Below the pieces are notes generated by a model. That model was not told the origin of the DNA. It saw only the letters and a program-made list of their open reading frames with translations, and did no database searches. Below, in pieces: positions 25,735 to 34,136 of a DNA stretch of 64,000 nucleotides. Position 1 is the first letter of the stretch. Every line of letters starts with the position of its first letter. This DNA comes from Mycobacterium sp. 141 (GTDB taxonomy: Bacteria > Actinomycetota > Actinomycetes > Mycobacteriales > Mycobacteriaceae): positions 1 to 64,000 of the forward strand of contig NZ_KB908262.1 of assembly GCF_000382405.1 (NCBI RefSeq). The letters run 5' to 3'. The position numbers and the translations under genes were made by a program.

Positions 25735-26937
25735 ATGACCTCCACATCCCCACATCACGAGATCGTCATCCTCGGCGGCGGCAGCGCGGGAATCAGCGTT
25801 GCGGCCCGGTTGAACAAGCAGGGTCGCAGCGTCTGCGTGATCGACCCCGCCGTCACGCACTACTACCAACCGCTGTGGACACTGGTCGGCGGCGGTTGCG
25901 CCAGCATGGACGAGAGTGGCCGACCCGAGGCATCGGTGATGCCGTCGAACGCGCACTGGATCCAGCAGGCCGCCACGGGCGTCGACCCGATGCGGCGCGA
26001 GGTTCGAACCACGGGCGACGGCGTGATCACCTACGATCGCCTGGTCGTGTGCCCGGGAATTCAGCTCGACTGGGATGCCATTGCCGGTGCGAGGGAAGCG
26101 CTCGCGACACCGTACGCGTCGAGTAACTATGAACGTGCGCTTGCGCCCAAGACCTGGGAACTCATCCGCAACATGCGCTCGGGTACCGCAGTCTTCACGA
26201 TGCCGTCAGGTCCGATCAAATGCGCTGGTGCTCCACAGAAGATCGCCTACCTTGCCTGCGACTACTGGCGGGCACAGGGTGTCCTTGCTGACATCCGGGT
26301 GGTGCTTGTGCTGCCCACTCCGCGTACGTTCGGACTGCCCGCATTCGCCGACGCCCTCGATGCGGTGGCCGCCGGCTACGGCATCGAGGTTCGCACCGGC
26401 AGTGAACTCACCGAAATCGACCCAGACATGCGGCAGGTCACTATCGTCGATAACGCCACCGGCAGTCACGACGCGCTCGCCTATGACATGCTGCACGTCG
26501 TGGCCCCACAGTCGGCGCCGGATTGGATCAAGGCCTCGCCGATCGCCGACCCGGATAATCCTGCCGGCTGGGTGGACGTCGATCAGTACACGATGCAGCA
26601 CCAGCGGTTCGATGACATCTTCGCCCTCGGTGATGTCGGCTCGACACCGAATGCGAAAACCGGTGCCGCAGTGCGTAAACAAGCTCCCGTCGTCGTCGCC
26701 AACCTGCTCGACAGTCTGCGCGGGCTCCCACTGACCGGGCGCTACAACGGATACGGATCATGTCCGCTGACGACTTCCCGCAAGGCAATGCTGCTCGCCG
26801 AGTTCGACTACGACATCAAGCACACCCCGTCGTTCCCGCTCATCGACACCACCAAACCACGCCGTGACATGTGGTACCTCAAACGATACGGGCTGCCCTT
26901 CCTCTACTGGAACATGATGCTCAAAGGACGGGCGTGA
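25735..26937 (+). CDS. Sulfide:quinone oxidoreductase-like flavoprotein
   Basis: The 400-residue protein has the FAD loop IVILGGGSAGISVAARLNKQ, the aromatic block THYYQPLWTLVGGG, LVVCPGIQLDWDAI and the cysteine-bearing TMPSGPIKCAGAPQKIAYLA. A second FAD site (FDDIFALGDVGSTPNAKTGA) and a C-terminal amphipathic tail follow. These match the type II SQR group (SQRDL-like), which oxidises sulfide and passes electrons to quinone at the membrane. Two cysteines are well placed for the sulfur relay. Divergent TauE supports a sulfide detoxification unit. Confidence 0.85.
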   Translation: MTSTSPHHEIVILGGGSAGISVAARLNKQGRSVCVIDPAVTHYYQPLWTLVGGGCASMDESGRPEASVMPSNAHWIQQAATGVDPMRREVRTTGDGVITYDRLVVCPGIQLDWDAIAGAREALATPYASSNYERALAPKTWELIRNMRSGTAVFTMPSGPIKCAGAPQKIAYLACDYWRAQGVLADIRVVLVLPTPRTFGLPAFADALDAVAAGYGIEVRTGSELTEIDPDMRQVTIVDNATGSHDALAYDMLHVVAPQSAPDWIKASPIADPDNPAGWVDVDQYTMQHQRFDDIFALGDVGSTPNAKTGAAVRKQAPVVVANLLDSLRGLPLTGRYNGYGSCPLTTSRKAMLLAEFDYDIKHTPSFPLIDTTKPRRDMWYLKRYGLPFLYWNMMLKGRA

Positions 26938-27013
26938 TGCCGTCCAATCATCCTGCTTCTCACGGTATATCGTTTACGCGGTCGCCAATCACACTTCTGC
27001 GCAGATGGTTATC

Positions 27014-27034
27014 CTAATACTATTAGAAATAGTA
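27014..27034. repeat. Overlapping palindromes CTAATA-C-TATTAG and TACTATT-AGA-AATAGTA
   Basis: Two perfect inverted repeats overlap at 27014-27026 and 27018-27034, followed by GG so that the right half reads AATAGTAGG. They lie in the 312-base stretch 26938-27249, where I see no gene. The half-site ATAGTAGG also forms the arms of the repeat at 34083-34118. Confidence 0.45.
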
Positions 27035-27249
27035 GGTCGGCATGGAGTGTTGACACATTTACGGCAGACAATGAGCCGGTGTGGGATCTCCGGTGGCGTG
27101 ATTCGCGGTGAGCTGACCGGCGGCGAACGGGCAACAAGCTAGCCGTACTGGTGCTGGGCTATTTCGCCGGGAAACGCAATCAGGCTGTCTAACAGACTAT
27201 CTCGGCGCGATTGAGTTTGCGATGAGGCAGGTGGACCGGCGGCGCGCGG

Positions 27250-27514
27250 TCAGGACTTCCGCGCGACGTAGTAGTAGTTATTCGGATCCGCCTCGGTCTC
27301 GGCGACCTGCACGTCGGCGAAGCCGGCGTCACCCAACAACGATATGGCCAGATGCCGACCCCACATCGTTCCTAATCCGGCGCCCCCGAGACCGAGCGAG
27401 ACCGACATGCAGTGCATTAACGATACGGCGTAGCGATAGGTCGACATGGGAACCCCGACGTTGTCTTCGAGCCGGCTGGACGCTTCGATGTCCACCATCA
27501 AAAGCACGCCACCT
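27250..27514 (-). pseudogene. SAM-dependent methyltransferase, C-terminal part (split by IS110 element)
   Basis: The minus-strand frame reads [58 protein letters not shown] and ends [10 protein letters not shown]. This is the C-terminal part of a class I methyltransferase whose first 273 or so residues lie at 29022-29842. The two pieces abut the ends of the IS110-family element. Removing 27515-29021 joins them in frame as RSLRLGGVLL, with no base gained or lost. Confidence 0.9.
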
Positions 27515-27771
27515 AATGGGAATTGATCAGCGAGCCTTCGATCGGTGATGGTCGGTTCGGGTGATGCTGATTTCCGAGCTGCTGGTCGGTGAGCACTACT
27601 GCCACTTGGAATGCTGGTCGATTCCTAGGCCTAGATCGTGCCCCGGCCGGTTGGTGAGGTCGCCTCTAGCGCTGATGGGGTGTCGTGCTTCGAGCACTGA
27701 TCCATTAGGTTGCCGCCGGGTGTCCTTCGGCTCGAACAGGTTCCGTTACATCGAGCGAGCAGGGAGGCGAG
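27515..27771 (+). ncRNA. Candidate bridge-RNA region in the IS110 left end
   Basis: The 257-base noncoding left end has no ORF and contains several possible hairpins, for example GTGCT-TCG-AGCAC near 27682 and CCGGCCGG near 27643. In IS110-group elements such as IS621 this position encodes the bridge RNA that guides target and donor recognition. The call rests on element architecture, not on a fold that I could compute. Confidence 0.35.
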
Positions 27772-28998
27772 TTGACGCTATTCATTGGAGACGACTGGGC
27801 TGAAGACCACCACGATATTCATCTGATGGACGCCGATGGCACCAAACTGGCGTCGCGTCGATTACCCGAAGGACTGGCCGGCATTCGCGGGTTCCACGAA
27901 CTGGTCGCCGCCCACGCCGAGGCACCCAACCAGGTGGTGATCGGTATCGAAACCGACCGCGGCCTGTGGGTCGAAGCGCTCGCCGCGGCCGGCTACGAAG
28001 TGTTCGCGGTCAATCCGCTCGCCGTGGCCCGCTACCGCGATCGCCACCAAGTCTCGGGCGCAAAGTCTGATGCTGGCGACGCCAAACTGCTCGCCGATCT
28101 GGTGCGCACCGACCGGCACAATCACCGCCCGATCGCTGGGGACACGCCGAATGTCGAGGCCATCAAGGTGCTGGCGCGGGCGCACCAGAACCTGGTCTGG
28201 AGCCGCAACCGCAACACCAATGCGCTGCGTAGTGCGTTGCGGGAGTACTACCCCGCTGCGTTGGAGGCCTTCGACTCGCTGGCCGACCGCGACGCCCTGG
28301 CCATCTTGGGTCGCGCTCCCACCCCGAACGACGCCGCACGACTGAGCGTGGCAAAGATCCGATCGGCACTCAAAGGCGCTGGGCGACAACGCAACCTCGA
28401 TGTCAGGGCACTCGAGATTCAGACCGCTTTGCGCACCGACCAGCTCGCCGGCCCGCCCGAGGTCGCCGCCGCGTTCGGGGCCACCACCCGCGCCGCGGTT
28501 GGGATCATCGCCGAGCTGAACCATCAGATCGCCGAACTCGAAGCCGAGTTGGCGACACATTTTGAGGCACACCCGGACGCCGACATCTACCGCTCCCTGC
28601 CAGGACTTGGTGTCATCCTCGGCGCCCGGGTGCTCGGTGAGTTCGGGGACGACCCGAACCGCTACACCACCGTCAAGTCTCGCAAGAATTACGCCGGAAC
28701 CTCACCATTGACCGTCGCGTCGGGCAAGAAGCGTGCCGTGCTGGCCCGTCACGTCCGCAACCGGCGTCTCTATGACGCCATCGACCAGTGGGCTTTCTGC
28801 GCCCTGACCAACAGTCCGGGAGCCCGCGCCTTCTACGACAAGCACCGCGCCGCCGGAGACCTGCACCACCAAGCGCTACGAGCCCTGGGCAACCGCCTCG
28901 TCGGCATCCTGCACGGCTGCCTACGCCACCACACCACCTACAGCGAACACAAAGCCTGGTCCCACCGCCAAACCGACTCCGACAACAAGGCTGCTTGA
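27772..28998 (+). CDS. IS110-family DEDD transposase/recombinase
   Basis: The 408-residue protein has the RuvC-like DEDD domain: D8 in LFIGDDWAEDHH, E60 in VVIGIETDRGLWVEALAAAG, and D100 and D103 in GAKSDAGDAKLLADLVRTD. A coiled-coil middle (IAELNHQIAELEAELATH) follows, then the Tnp domain with YRSLPGLGVILGARVLGEFG and the serine-bearing YAGTSPLTVASGKK. The frame is complete from TTG 27772, so the element may still be active. Insertion inactivated a methyltransferase gene on the opposite strand. Confidence 0.93.
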   Translation: MTLFIGDDWAEDHHDIHLMDADGTKLASRRLPEGLAGIRGFHELVAAHAEAPNQVVIGIETDRGLWVEALAAAGYEVFAVNPLAVARYRDRHQVSGAKSDAGDAKLLADLVRTDRHNHRPIAGDTPNVEAIKVLARAHQNLVWSRNRNTNALRSALREYYPAALEAFDSLADRDALAILGRAPTPNDAARLSVAKIRSALKGAGRQRNLDVRALEIQTALRTDQLAGPPEVAAAFGATTRAAVGIIAELNHQIAELEAELATHFEAHPDADIYRSLPGLGVILGARVLGEFGDDPNRYTTVKSRKNYAGTSPLTVASGKKRAVLARHVRNRRLYDAIDQWAFCALTNSPGARAFYDKHRAAGDLHHQALRALGNRLVGILHGCLRHHTTYSEHKAWSHRQTDSDNKAA

Positions 28999-29021
28999 CA
29001 ACTTACGCACCTGGGATGTCT

Positions 29022-29842
29022 AGGCGCAATGAGCGATGGATATTCGCCAACACTCGCGCGGGGTCCGCCTGATCGTGAATCGCATCGAAGGCCGTGACCG
29101 CATCGTACGTGCCAACAACGCTCAGTTCAGCCAGGTTTCGATCCTCGAACGTCACGTTAGTCAGCCCGCGCCGGGCCGCCTCGTGTGTGCCGGCGGCAAT
29201 CGCGTCACCAGAGAAATCGATACCGGTGAACCGGCTTGCTGGAAATGTCTGTGCCATCAGGTTGACGGCGTGACCACTCCCACAACCAAAGTCGGCAAGA
29301 TCGATTCCTTCCCGAAGGCGTTGAAGCAGGCCCGGGACCAACGGAATCACCACGTCGATCAGCGATCGGTCGAATACTTCGCCGCTTCGCTCTGCCATGA
29401 CCCGGTGAAACCGCGGATAGTCGCTGTAGCTCAAACCGCCGCCGTTATGAAAACAGTCGATGATCTTCTGCTCAACTTCGGCAAGAAGGGGGATGTACTG
29501 AGTGACACGGGCCAAGTTCGCGGGACCCGCTGTGCGGGTGAGGACTTCGGCCCGATGCGCTGGCAATGTGTAGCTAACGGTATCCGGGTCGTAATCGAGG
29601 ACGCCTGCCACGGTCATCCCACCTAACCACTCACGCACGTACCGTTCATCGAGGTTGGCCGCGCGAGCGATCTGGCTGCTAGTTGCAGCACGCTGTTCCG
29701 CCAAGACATCCAACAGTCCCAGTTGATGCCCGATGCTCAGTAGCAATGTAAGGCCCGCACTGTCAATTGCCGACACCATCCGCTGCGCGAAAACATCCGC
29801 GGTCTCACCGACTCCACACGACATGTCACCATCAGCGCTCAC
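29022..29842 (-). pseudogene. SAM-dependent methyltransferase, N-terminal part (split by IS110 element)
   Basis: From GTG 29842 (ATG 29824 is an alternative) the frame carries an N-terminal winged-helix dimerisation part ([40 protein letters not shown]). The class I SAM-binding domain follows: [20 protein letters not shown], with motif I GCGSG, then [12 protein letters not shown] and [16 protein letters not shown]. The frame runs into the IS and stops at 29003. With the C-terminal piece the intact gene would encode about 361 residues. The substrate is unknown; similar actinobacterial proteins are annotated only as class I methyltransferases. Confidence 0.9.
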
Positions 29843-29932
29843 GTCATGAGATGCTACCCCGATCCTGGAAGCAAGTCGCACAAGACAATTCGAAAAGACG
29901 TGCGATGCAGGTCGATTCAGACGGACCGTGAC

Positions 29933-30172
29933 ATGTCGTGGGGTGTAGAGGCGTCGTTTGCCCATCCACCCACCGCCGTCGGCACGAACCACCGTGCTAT
30001 CCGCAGGCGGTGGGCAGTCGGCGCGACAACAGTCATCGTGATGGCCGCCCTCACCGCCGTGGTTGCTGTGAGCCTGAACTGCGGCGAGTATCAGCGCACT
30101 CACGACGCCGGCCATCTCGCAGCTAGTTCATGGAACGCCGCGGTCACCTGGTTGCGCGAGCAGTGCGGGTGA
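29933..30172 (+). CDS. Possible small single-span membrane protein
   Basis: From ATG 29933 the 79-residue frame has a basic stretch, one clear hydrophobic span ([20 protein letters not shown]) and a hydrophilic tail with two cysteines (LNCGEYQ, LREQCG). It is divergent from the split methyltransferase and starts about 90 bases away. There is no strong ribosome site and no family I know. Confidence 0.35.
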   Translation: MSWGVEASFAHPPTAVGTNHRAIRRRWAVGATTVIVMAALTAVVAVSLNCGEYQRTHDAGHLAASSWNAAVTWLREQCG

Positions 30173-30568
30173 CTCATCTCACCGGAGCGGTGGGGCGGGA
30201 TCGGGGTTTGGGACAAAATCACGAATGTTGTTCCTAATTCTCGCGACTGGCGTGTCTCGTCGGCAAGTTGCTTTTTGCGAATCACGTTGTTCCACAACGT
30301 TATTTCATTTACTGAAAATGGACAGACGTCGACATGACGGTGAGCCGACCGGAATAACAAGGGGCACAGTTACTTTCGGTTACGCGCGAGAGTCACTCAT
30401 TCGACGGAGGCCTCTGCGATGGACTCTCGCACCCAATTGTTCCTTCCCCGTCCACGTGGGGACGGGCTTCGGATCGCGAGGCGCAAACAGATGGCATCTT
30501 GATCCGAACGTGGTGCGGCCACCGGAGCGGTGTGTGCAAAGCTCACTCAGATCGGGATAGTGCGCCGG
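30173..30568. other. Intergenic stretch with inverted repeat ACGTTGT-TCC-ACAACGT
   Basis: The 396 bases before the gntR paralogue 2 stop codon contain a perfect inverted repeat at 30284-30300 (7-bp arms, 3-base spacer). A related half-site, ATGTTGTTCC, lies near 30224. I see no gene here, and the stretch is richer in A/T than its surroundings. Confidence 0.4.
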
Positions 30569-31246
30569 TCACTTCGTCGGCTGCATGCTGAAGCTCGGAT
30601 CGGGGCACAGCATGCGCAGGTCGGTGCCATAGGTCTCTCCGAGGTGCCGGCGCAGCGTCTCCGCGAACGCCGTAGCATCGCCGTCGCGCAGCTCCTGGAC
30701 GAGCACGACGTGCTCGTTGATGATGTCCGCGCACCGCCCGAGCAGGGCGTCGCCGTAGCTGAACAGGAGGAACCGCTGTCGATCGGCGAGGCGGTCGTTC
30801 AGTTCGAGCAGGACCATGTTCTGGCCCGCCTCCACGAAGGAGCGGTGGAACGCGATCGCGGACTCGATGAAAGCGCGCAGGTCGCCGCGCGACAGTGTGT
30901 TCCGTTGGACCTCGATCGACTCGTCCAGCCGCGATGTCAAAGCCTCCCTGCTCGCGGCGTCGGCGCGCTGCACCGACGTGGATTCGAGGATCAGGCGCGC
31001 GTCGGCCAGGTCGGCGACCGCCCGCTCCGAAAGGCCTTTCACCAACGCTCCCCGCTTGGGATACACGGTGATCCAGCCGTCGTCTTGCAGACGCGCGAGA
31101 GCGGTGCGCACAGGTGTGCGGCTGACACCGATCTCGGCGGCCAGAGGTGCCTCGGCCAGCATCGTGCCGGGCGGAAACTTGCCGTTGAGGATCCCATCAA
31201 GGATCGTCGAGTAGGCGCGATCTAGGGCACTCTGTGGGGTCGGCAT
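30569..31246 (-). CDS. GntR-family transcriptional regulator with FCD domain (paralogue 2)
   Basis: The 225-residue protein parallels paralogue 1 at 12157-12822 along its whole length. The winged helix shows RAYSTILDGILNGKFPPGTM, AAEIGVSRTPVRTALARLQD and GWITVYPKRGALVKGLSE. The FCD domain shows DLADARLILESTSVQRA, AFHRSFVEAGQNM and INEHVVLVQEL. It probably senses a carboxylate-type ligand. It is divergent from a thioredoxin gene (31535) with a 14-bp palindrome between them, so autoregulation and control of the thioredoxin are plausible. Confidence 0.9.
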   Translation of the reverse strand: MPTPQSALDRAYSTILDGILNGKFPPGTMLAEAPLAAEIGVSRTPVRTALARLQDDGWITVYPKRGALVKGLSERAVADLADARLILESTSVQRADAASREALTSRLDESIEVQRNTLSRGDLRAFIESAIAFHRSFVEAGQNMVLLELNDRLADRQRFLLFSYGDALLGRCADIINEHVVLVQELRDGDATAFAETLRRHLGETYGTDLRMLCPDPSFSMQPTK

Positions 31247-31361
31247 CTACCTCATCCTCTTTGAACGCTCGACTTCCCGGGCGCCGCATCCATTTGGCCT
31301 GACTGCGAGTCGGTCTGCCGGGCTGTCCAGGGATTCAATTCAAGATACATGTTGCGGCAAC

Positions 31362-31393
31362 AGATGGATCCATCTAGGATGCAACAGGATCCA
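31362..31393. promoter_or_regulatory. Palindrome AGATGGATCCATCT and adjacent GGATGCA motif
   Basis: A perfect 14-bp palindrome at 31362-31375 overlaps the start of a second motif, GGATGCA-AC-AGGATCC (31378-31393). That motif resembles the GGATGCA-N3-TGTATCC site beside gntR paralogue 1. Both lie between gntR paralogue 2 and the thioredoxin gene. Confidence 0.4.
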
Positions 31394-31534
31394 AGTGCGT
31401 CTCAACCCGCGGCTCGGTCAGCCACTACGTCCTCACCCACTCGCCAGTTCCGGTCGTCGTGGCGCCCACCGACAATGCCCGCGACTGACAGTTCGGCACC
31501 ACCAGAAATGACCACCAGACAAGGAATGACAGAT

Positions 31535-31894
31535 ATGTCCACACGCGACCTCACAGCAACCGACTTCACCGACACGATCGAGGGTGACGGCATCGTCCTC
31601 GTCGACTTCTGGGCCGCCTGGTGCGGCCCGTGCCGGATGTTCGCTCCCGTCTACGAGGCGGCCTCCGGCGAGTACGAGGATGTCCTCTTCGCCAAGGTTG
31701 ATACCCAGGCCAACCAGGATCTCGCCGGAGCGATGGGGATCACCTCGATCCCCACGGTGATGGCGTTCCGCGACGGCATCTGCGTGTTTTCCCAGGCCGG
31801 GGCGCTCCGCGCCGCCGCGCTGGACGACCTCATCACTCGGATCCGCGCGCTCGACATGGACGAAGTCCGAACCCAGATCGCACAGCAGAGCTGA
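31535..31894 (+). CDS. Thioredoxin with standard CGPC active site
   Basis: The 119-residue protein has VLVDFWAAWCGPCRMFAPVY with the WCGPC motif, KVDTQANQDLAGAMGITSIP with the cis-proline, and an extended C-terminal helix (ALDDLITRIRALDMDEVRTQ). ATG 31535 has AAGGA nine bases upstream; ATG 31526 is too close to that site. It resembles the thioredoxin C/TrxC-type group. It is followed by fragments of trxB and of another trxA, so a larger thioredoxin cassette has partly decayed here. Confidence 0.88.
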   Translation: MSTRDLTATDFTDTIEGDGIVLVDFWAAWCGPCRMFAPVYEAASGEYEDVLFAKVDTQANQDLAGAMGITSIPTVMAFRDGICVFSQAGALRAAALDDLITRIRALDMDEVRTQIAQQS

Positions 31895-31974
31895 ACCTGG
31901 GCAACGGGTCGCATCGAGCGGGGAACTCATACGCGGTAACTAGGATGCATATCGCATTTATTCGGGATGCGTAG

Positions 31975-32172
31975 CCGGGACGCAGCTCGCGCACCAACCT
32001 GGCTGAAGTGTTCGCTGCCGGCGACGTGATCGACCCGCATTACCGGCAGGCCGCTACTGCGGCCGGTTCCGGGACCGTCGCCGCTCTCGACGCTGAGCAG
32101 TACCTGGCTTCTCTGGAGGGCGGCACCGCAGCGGTAGACCACGACGTGCTGGCTGGGACGGTCCAGCGATGA
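31975..32172 (+). pseudogene. Thioredoxin reductase C-terminal fragment
   Basis: The frame reads [20 protein letters not shown] then [20 protein letters not shown] and QYLASLEGG, and ends at TGA 32170. It matches the last 55-60 residues of the intact trxB at 18269 almost exactly but lacks the FAD, CATC and NADPH regions. An in-frame stop (31972) precedes it. Confidence 0.9.
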
Positions 32173-32177
32173 GGCGA

Positions 32178-32387
32178 GGCAAGCACGCCGACCGGATCGA
32201 CGTCCTCAAGCTCGACATCGACGAGAACCGCGGCTCCGCGTAGCGGTACGCGATCCAGTCCATCCCGACGATGAAGCTCTTCGTCGGCGGCGAGGTCGTC
32301 AAGACGATCACCGGCGTCGTGTCCCGCCGAACCGTCGAGGCCGAGCTCGCGGACTACTTGACCACCAACCGAACCGAATCGAGATAG
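32178..32387 (+). pseudogene. Thioredoxin C-terminal fragment with in-frame stop
   Basis: The frame reads ADRIDVLKLDIDENRGSA, a TAG stop (32241), then RYAIQSIPTMKLFVGGEVVK and TITGVVSRRTVEAELADYL. This is the second half of a thioredoxin, with the cis-proline SIPT, but without the active-site half. It follows the trxB fragment directly, repeating the trxB-trxA order of the intact cluster at 17.9-19.2 kb. Confidence 0.9.
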
Positions 32388-32396
32388 GCCACCGAA

Positions 32397-33851
32397 ATGA
32401 CCGAACAAGGACAAGTGCAGACACAATCCGCGCCGATAGGGGAACGCTGGACCGGCGCAGCATGGGGCCTGATTCTCATCGTTGCCGGCGCGTTGTTCCT
32501 CGACGGGTTGGACCTGTCGATGGTCAACATCGCCCTGCCCACGATCGGCAGAGAACTCCACCTGGAAGCCGGGGCGCTGCAATGGATCGTCAACGCCTAC
32601 ATCCTCGGCTACGGCGGTTTCCTGCTTCTCGGCGGTCGCGCGTCCGATCTCTTCGGCCGACGCACCGTGTTCCTCGTCGCGGTTGCCGTGTTCGGTATCG
32701 CCTCCGTGGTCAGCGCCTTCATGAGCGACATCGGCTGGCTGATCGCGCTGCGCTTCCTCAAGGGAGTCGCCGCCGGTTTCACTGTCCCGGCGGGCATGTC
32801 GATCGTGTCGACTGCGTTCGCCCCGGGCGCCTCACGGATGCGCGCACTGAGCATCTATGCCGTGTTCGGGACGATGGGCTTCACCCTCGGCCTGGTGATC
32901 GGCGGAGCATTGACCCAGATCGGGTGGCGACTGACCCTTCTCGCGCCTGGACCGATCGCCCTGGTGTTCTTCGTTCTCGGCCTCAAGCTCGTGCCCACGA
33001 CGGTGCGGCCGGTCTTTTCGTGGAGGCAGTTCGACCTGTTCGGCGCGGTCACCCTCACGGCCAGCTTGCTCCTGCTCGTGTACGGGCTCGTGCAGGGACC
33101 GGCGCTCGGCTGGGGCAACCCAGGAACCTGGGTTCCGATCGTGGTGGCGATCGTGTTGCTCGCCACGTTCCTCGTGATCGAGTCCAAACACCCGCACCCG
33201 CTCATGCGACTGGGCATCCTCACGAATGCTGGCGCGGTCCACGCGAGCGTATCGGCGGGTCTGTTGCTCGGCGCGTTCATGGGCTTTCAGTTCCTGGTCA
33301 CCCTCTATGTGCAGGGCGGCCTGCTCTGGATTCCGATCATCGTCGCGCTGGCGTTCCTGCCGTCGGGTCTGCTCCAGCCGTTCCTCGGCCCACGCATGGG
33401 ACCGATCCTCGCGCGCCGAGGATCCACCGGAGCCATCCTCGTGGCCCTCGGACTGCTCACGATCGGATACCTCCTCATGCTCCGGACCGAGCCGGGAATG
33501 TCCTACTGGGAGTTCCTGTTCCCGACCATGCTCCTCATCGGCCTCGCACACTCCATCGGCCTGCCCGCAGTGACCGTCGGCTCCACCCACGGCGTGCCGG
33601 AGCACGAGCACGGCCTGGCCTCCGGGCTGCTCAACACGAGCTTCCAGGTCGGAGGGGCCATCGCCATCGCGGTCGTCGCGGCAATCCTCGCCAGCGCCAA
33701 GTCCACGCCCGTCGAAGGGGAACTGCTGCCGAACTTCCACCAAGGGATGTTCGCCGTCGTCATCTTCGCCGCCGTGGGGGTCGTACTGTCGGTGATCCGG
33801 CTCATCCGCGAACAACGAGAGCACCCCCGCCCAGAAGCACTGGCGCACTGA
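32397..33851 (+). CDS. MFS drug-efflux transporter, DHA2 (EmrB/QacA) type
   Basis: The 484-residue protein has about fourteen spans and DHA2 motifs: LFLDGLDLSMVNIALPTIGR in helix 1, NAYILGYGGFLLLGGRASDL with the GGRxSDxFGRR loop, and RFLKGVAAGFTVPAGMSIVS. It also has LGLVIGGALTQIGWR, the antiporter motif C region. It probably exports a lipophilic drug or metabolite using the proton gradient. It starts ten bases after the thioredoxin fragment, so it may have been the last gene of that cassette. Confidence 0.88.
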   Translation: MTEQGQVQTQSAPIGERWTGAAWGLILIVAGALFLDGLDLSMVNIALPTIGRELHLEAGALQWIVNAYILGYGGFLLLGGRASDLFGRRTVFLVAVAVFGIASVVSAFMSDIGWLIALRFLKGVAAGFTVPAGMSIVSTAFAPGASRMRALSIYAVFGTMGFTLGLVIGGALTQIGWRLTLLAPGPIALVFFVLGLKLVPTTVRPVFSWRQFDLFGAVTLTASLLLLVYGLVQGPALGWGNPGTWVPIVVAIVLLATFLVIESKHPHPLMRLGILTNAGAVHASVSAGLLLGAFMGFQFLVTLYVQGGLLWIPIIVALAFLPSGLLQPFLGPRMGPILARRGSTGAILVALGLLTIGYLLMLRTEPGMSYWEFLFPTMLLIGLAHSIGLPAVTVGSTHGVPEHEHGLASGLLNTSFQVGGAIAIAVVAAILASAKSTPVEGELLPNFHQGMFAVVIFAAVGVVLSVIRLIREQREHPRPEALAH

Positions 33852-34082
33852 AGTGTCGCCGGCGGGGTCCCGTCAGCGACGCCCTGAGGCGGACCGACGG
33901 ATACCTGCTCCTCAACCCCCTACGCTGACAAGCGGCCGTACCGGCCGGACAGGTGAAGCAGCTGACCGACGACTCACCACCGTGCGGCTGCGCCAGTTGG
34001 TCATTGAGTGGATTGTCGGCACGTCTCCTTGCAGATGTCACTTCTCGTGACCGCGGCTTCGACGTTCCATCGGGCCCAGAAA

Positions 34083-34118
34083 CCTACTATTACGTATAGT
34101 ACTTAGTCAGATAGTAGG
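34083..34118. promoter_or_regulatory. Inverted repeat CCTACTAT...ATAGTAGG with nested TACTAT-N5-ATAGTA
   Basis: Outer 8-bp arms at 34083-34090 and 34111-34118 are perfect. A nested perfect repeat TACTAT-TACGT-ATAGTA shares the left arm. It lies 18 bases before the membrane protein start at 34137. The TACTA/TAGTA core resembles BlaI/CopY-class operators, and a blaI-type gene lies 2.7 kb away. Confidence 0.55.
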
Positions 34119-34136
34119 AGTGGATCCAGTGGGGTG

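Larger units (their letters stand above)
27515..29021 (+). mobile_element. IS110-family insertion sequence, precise boundaries inferred
   Basis: The element is about 1,507 bp and carries one DEDD transposase. Its boundaries are set by the interrupted methyltransferase: flanks read GCCACCT on the left and CTAGGCGC on the right. A CT dinucleotide (27513-27514 and 29020-29021) is present at both junctions, like the core dinucleotide of IS110 recombination. There are no long terminal inverted repeats. About 257 noncoding bases lie before the transposase and only about 23 after it, the layout of the IS110 group rather than IS1111. Confidence 0.88.
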
